The notes beneath the pieces were generated by a model, which saw only the letters and a list, made by a program, of their open reading frames with translations, searched no databases and had not been told where the DNA came from. A stretch of 64,000 bases of DNA from an uncultured Desulfobacter sp. (lineage in GTDB: Bacteria; Desulfobacterota; Desulfobacteria; Desulfobacterales; Desulfobacteraceae): NCBI RefSeq assembly GCF_963664415.1, contig NZ_OY761445.1, positions 2,506,501 to 2,570,500 on the forward strand, written 5' to 3'. The position numbers and the translations under genes were made by a program. This document shows, in pieces, positions 63,645 to 64,000 of the stretch (its first letter is position 1; each line of letters begins with the position of its first letter).

Positions 63645-64000
63645 GATAAACAAAAGGTAGAAACCCAATCTCAATTTAACTGGAGGTGAACAACACTATG
63701 AAATAATCCGGCTTTTTTTAGAAAGCCCTGAAAAGGGCAACGCTATAGGTGCGTCTTATCTCAGGAGCCCGGAAATAACACGCCTTTCAGATCCTTAATC
63801 CCCAAAAAGATATTTTCATATATATGGAAACCCGGCTCATTTGGGCCGGGCTTGTTCAACAATCGGATAAGATCGTGGTTCGTTCCTCACACGATCTATC
63901 CTTATTCGTTACATTTTTATCTCGCACCACTGCTTTTCCGTCTATGCCGATCTCAATTTTTGTTATTGAACCTGTTGAAATAATTGATTTTCTATATTTG
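63645..64000. other. Right-edge non-coding region
   Basis: No gene was recognised. AAACCCGGC (63828-63836) pairs with GCCGGGCTT (63845-63853), probably a terminator. GGAGG with an ATG-AAA-TAA minimal frame lies near 63680-63705. The end of the IS91-like unit should be in the first part. Confidence 0.45.

Overview
This is a 64 kb piece of a bacterial chromosome. The gene content points to an anaerobic, diazotrophic member of the Desulfobacterota (Desulfobacteraceae-like). It has a clostridial-type Mo-nitrogenase, a three-piece archaeal-type glutamate synthase with ferredoxin domains, a periplasmic [NiFe] hydrogenase without a membrane subunit, LL-diaminopimelate aminotransferase, a MoeA-PBP fusion, short-chain acyl-CoA genes under a sigma-54 activator, and a PEP-CTERM-like protein. 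The lineage is inferred from this content; no rRNA or tRNA gene was seen.

Layout. 1-7.5 kb (minus strand): nifH-nifD-nifK-nifE-nifN-nifB, with nifB running off the left edge and a good sigma-54 promoter upstream of nifH. 8.0-11.0 kb (minus): modABC molybdate uptake plus a GNAT protein. Divergent from modA is a small Nif11 gene with its own sigma-54 promoter, followed by a terminator and a decayed PAS-GGDEF gene. 12.4-17.4 kb (minus): split glutamate synthase. Together these form a region for Mo uptake, N2 fixation and ammonium assimilation; two moeA-type genes follow at 22-25 kb.

17.6-40.9 kb is mostly housekeeping or accessory: an acyltransferase, a chemoreceptor, dapL-moeA-moeA/PBP, a DksA-like protein, a vWA-OmpA lipoprotein, uppP, a phosphohexomutase, a UvrD-type helicase, an MFS transporter, a K+ channel, an enoyl-CoA hydratase-like protein, alkaline phosphatase, YibE/F, a PEP-CTERM-like protein, TauE and an MBL hydrolase. 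41.1-44.3 kb holds the hydrogenase subunits and their maturation protease; the enzyme could recycle H2 made by nitrogenase. 44.9-53.1 kb (minus) holds hbd, a thiolase, an acyl-CoA dehydrogenase, a CoA-transferase and an adjacent PAS/sigma-54 activator. The gap between the last two contains a sigma-54 promoter and two palindromic enhancer-like sites. 53.3-56.4 kb holds glpD-glpK.

56.5 kb to the right edge is mobile or accessory DNA: gene remnants, three small unknown genes, then an IS91-like unit (a tyrosine recombinase with a possible programmed -1 frameshift, plus a Y2/HUH transposase). The transposase is interrupted by an IS21-family element, and CAAT duplications allow exact reconstruction of the reading frame. 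The IS21 element carries a small unknown passenger gene and a spacerless 54-bp perfect palindrome.

The most unusual dispersed signal is a roughly 100-bp intergenic repeat with a conserved hairpin. It occurs five times, and three copies begin exactly at a gene's stop codon.
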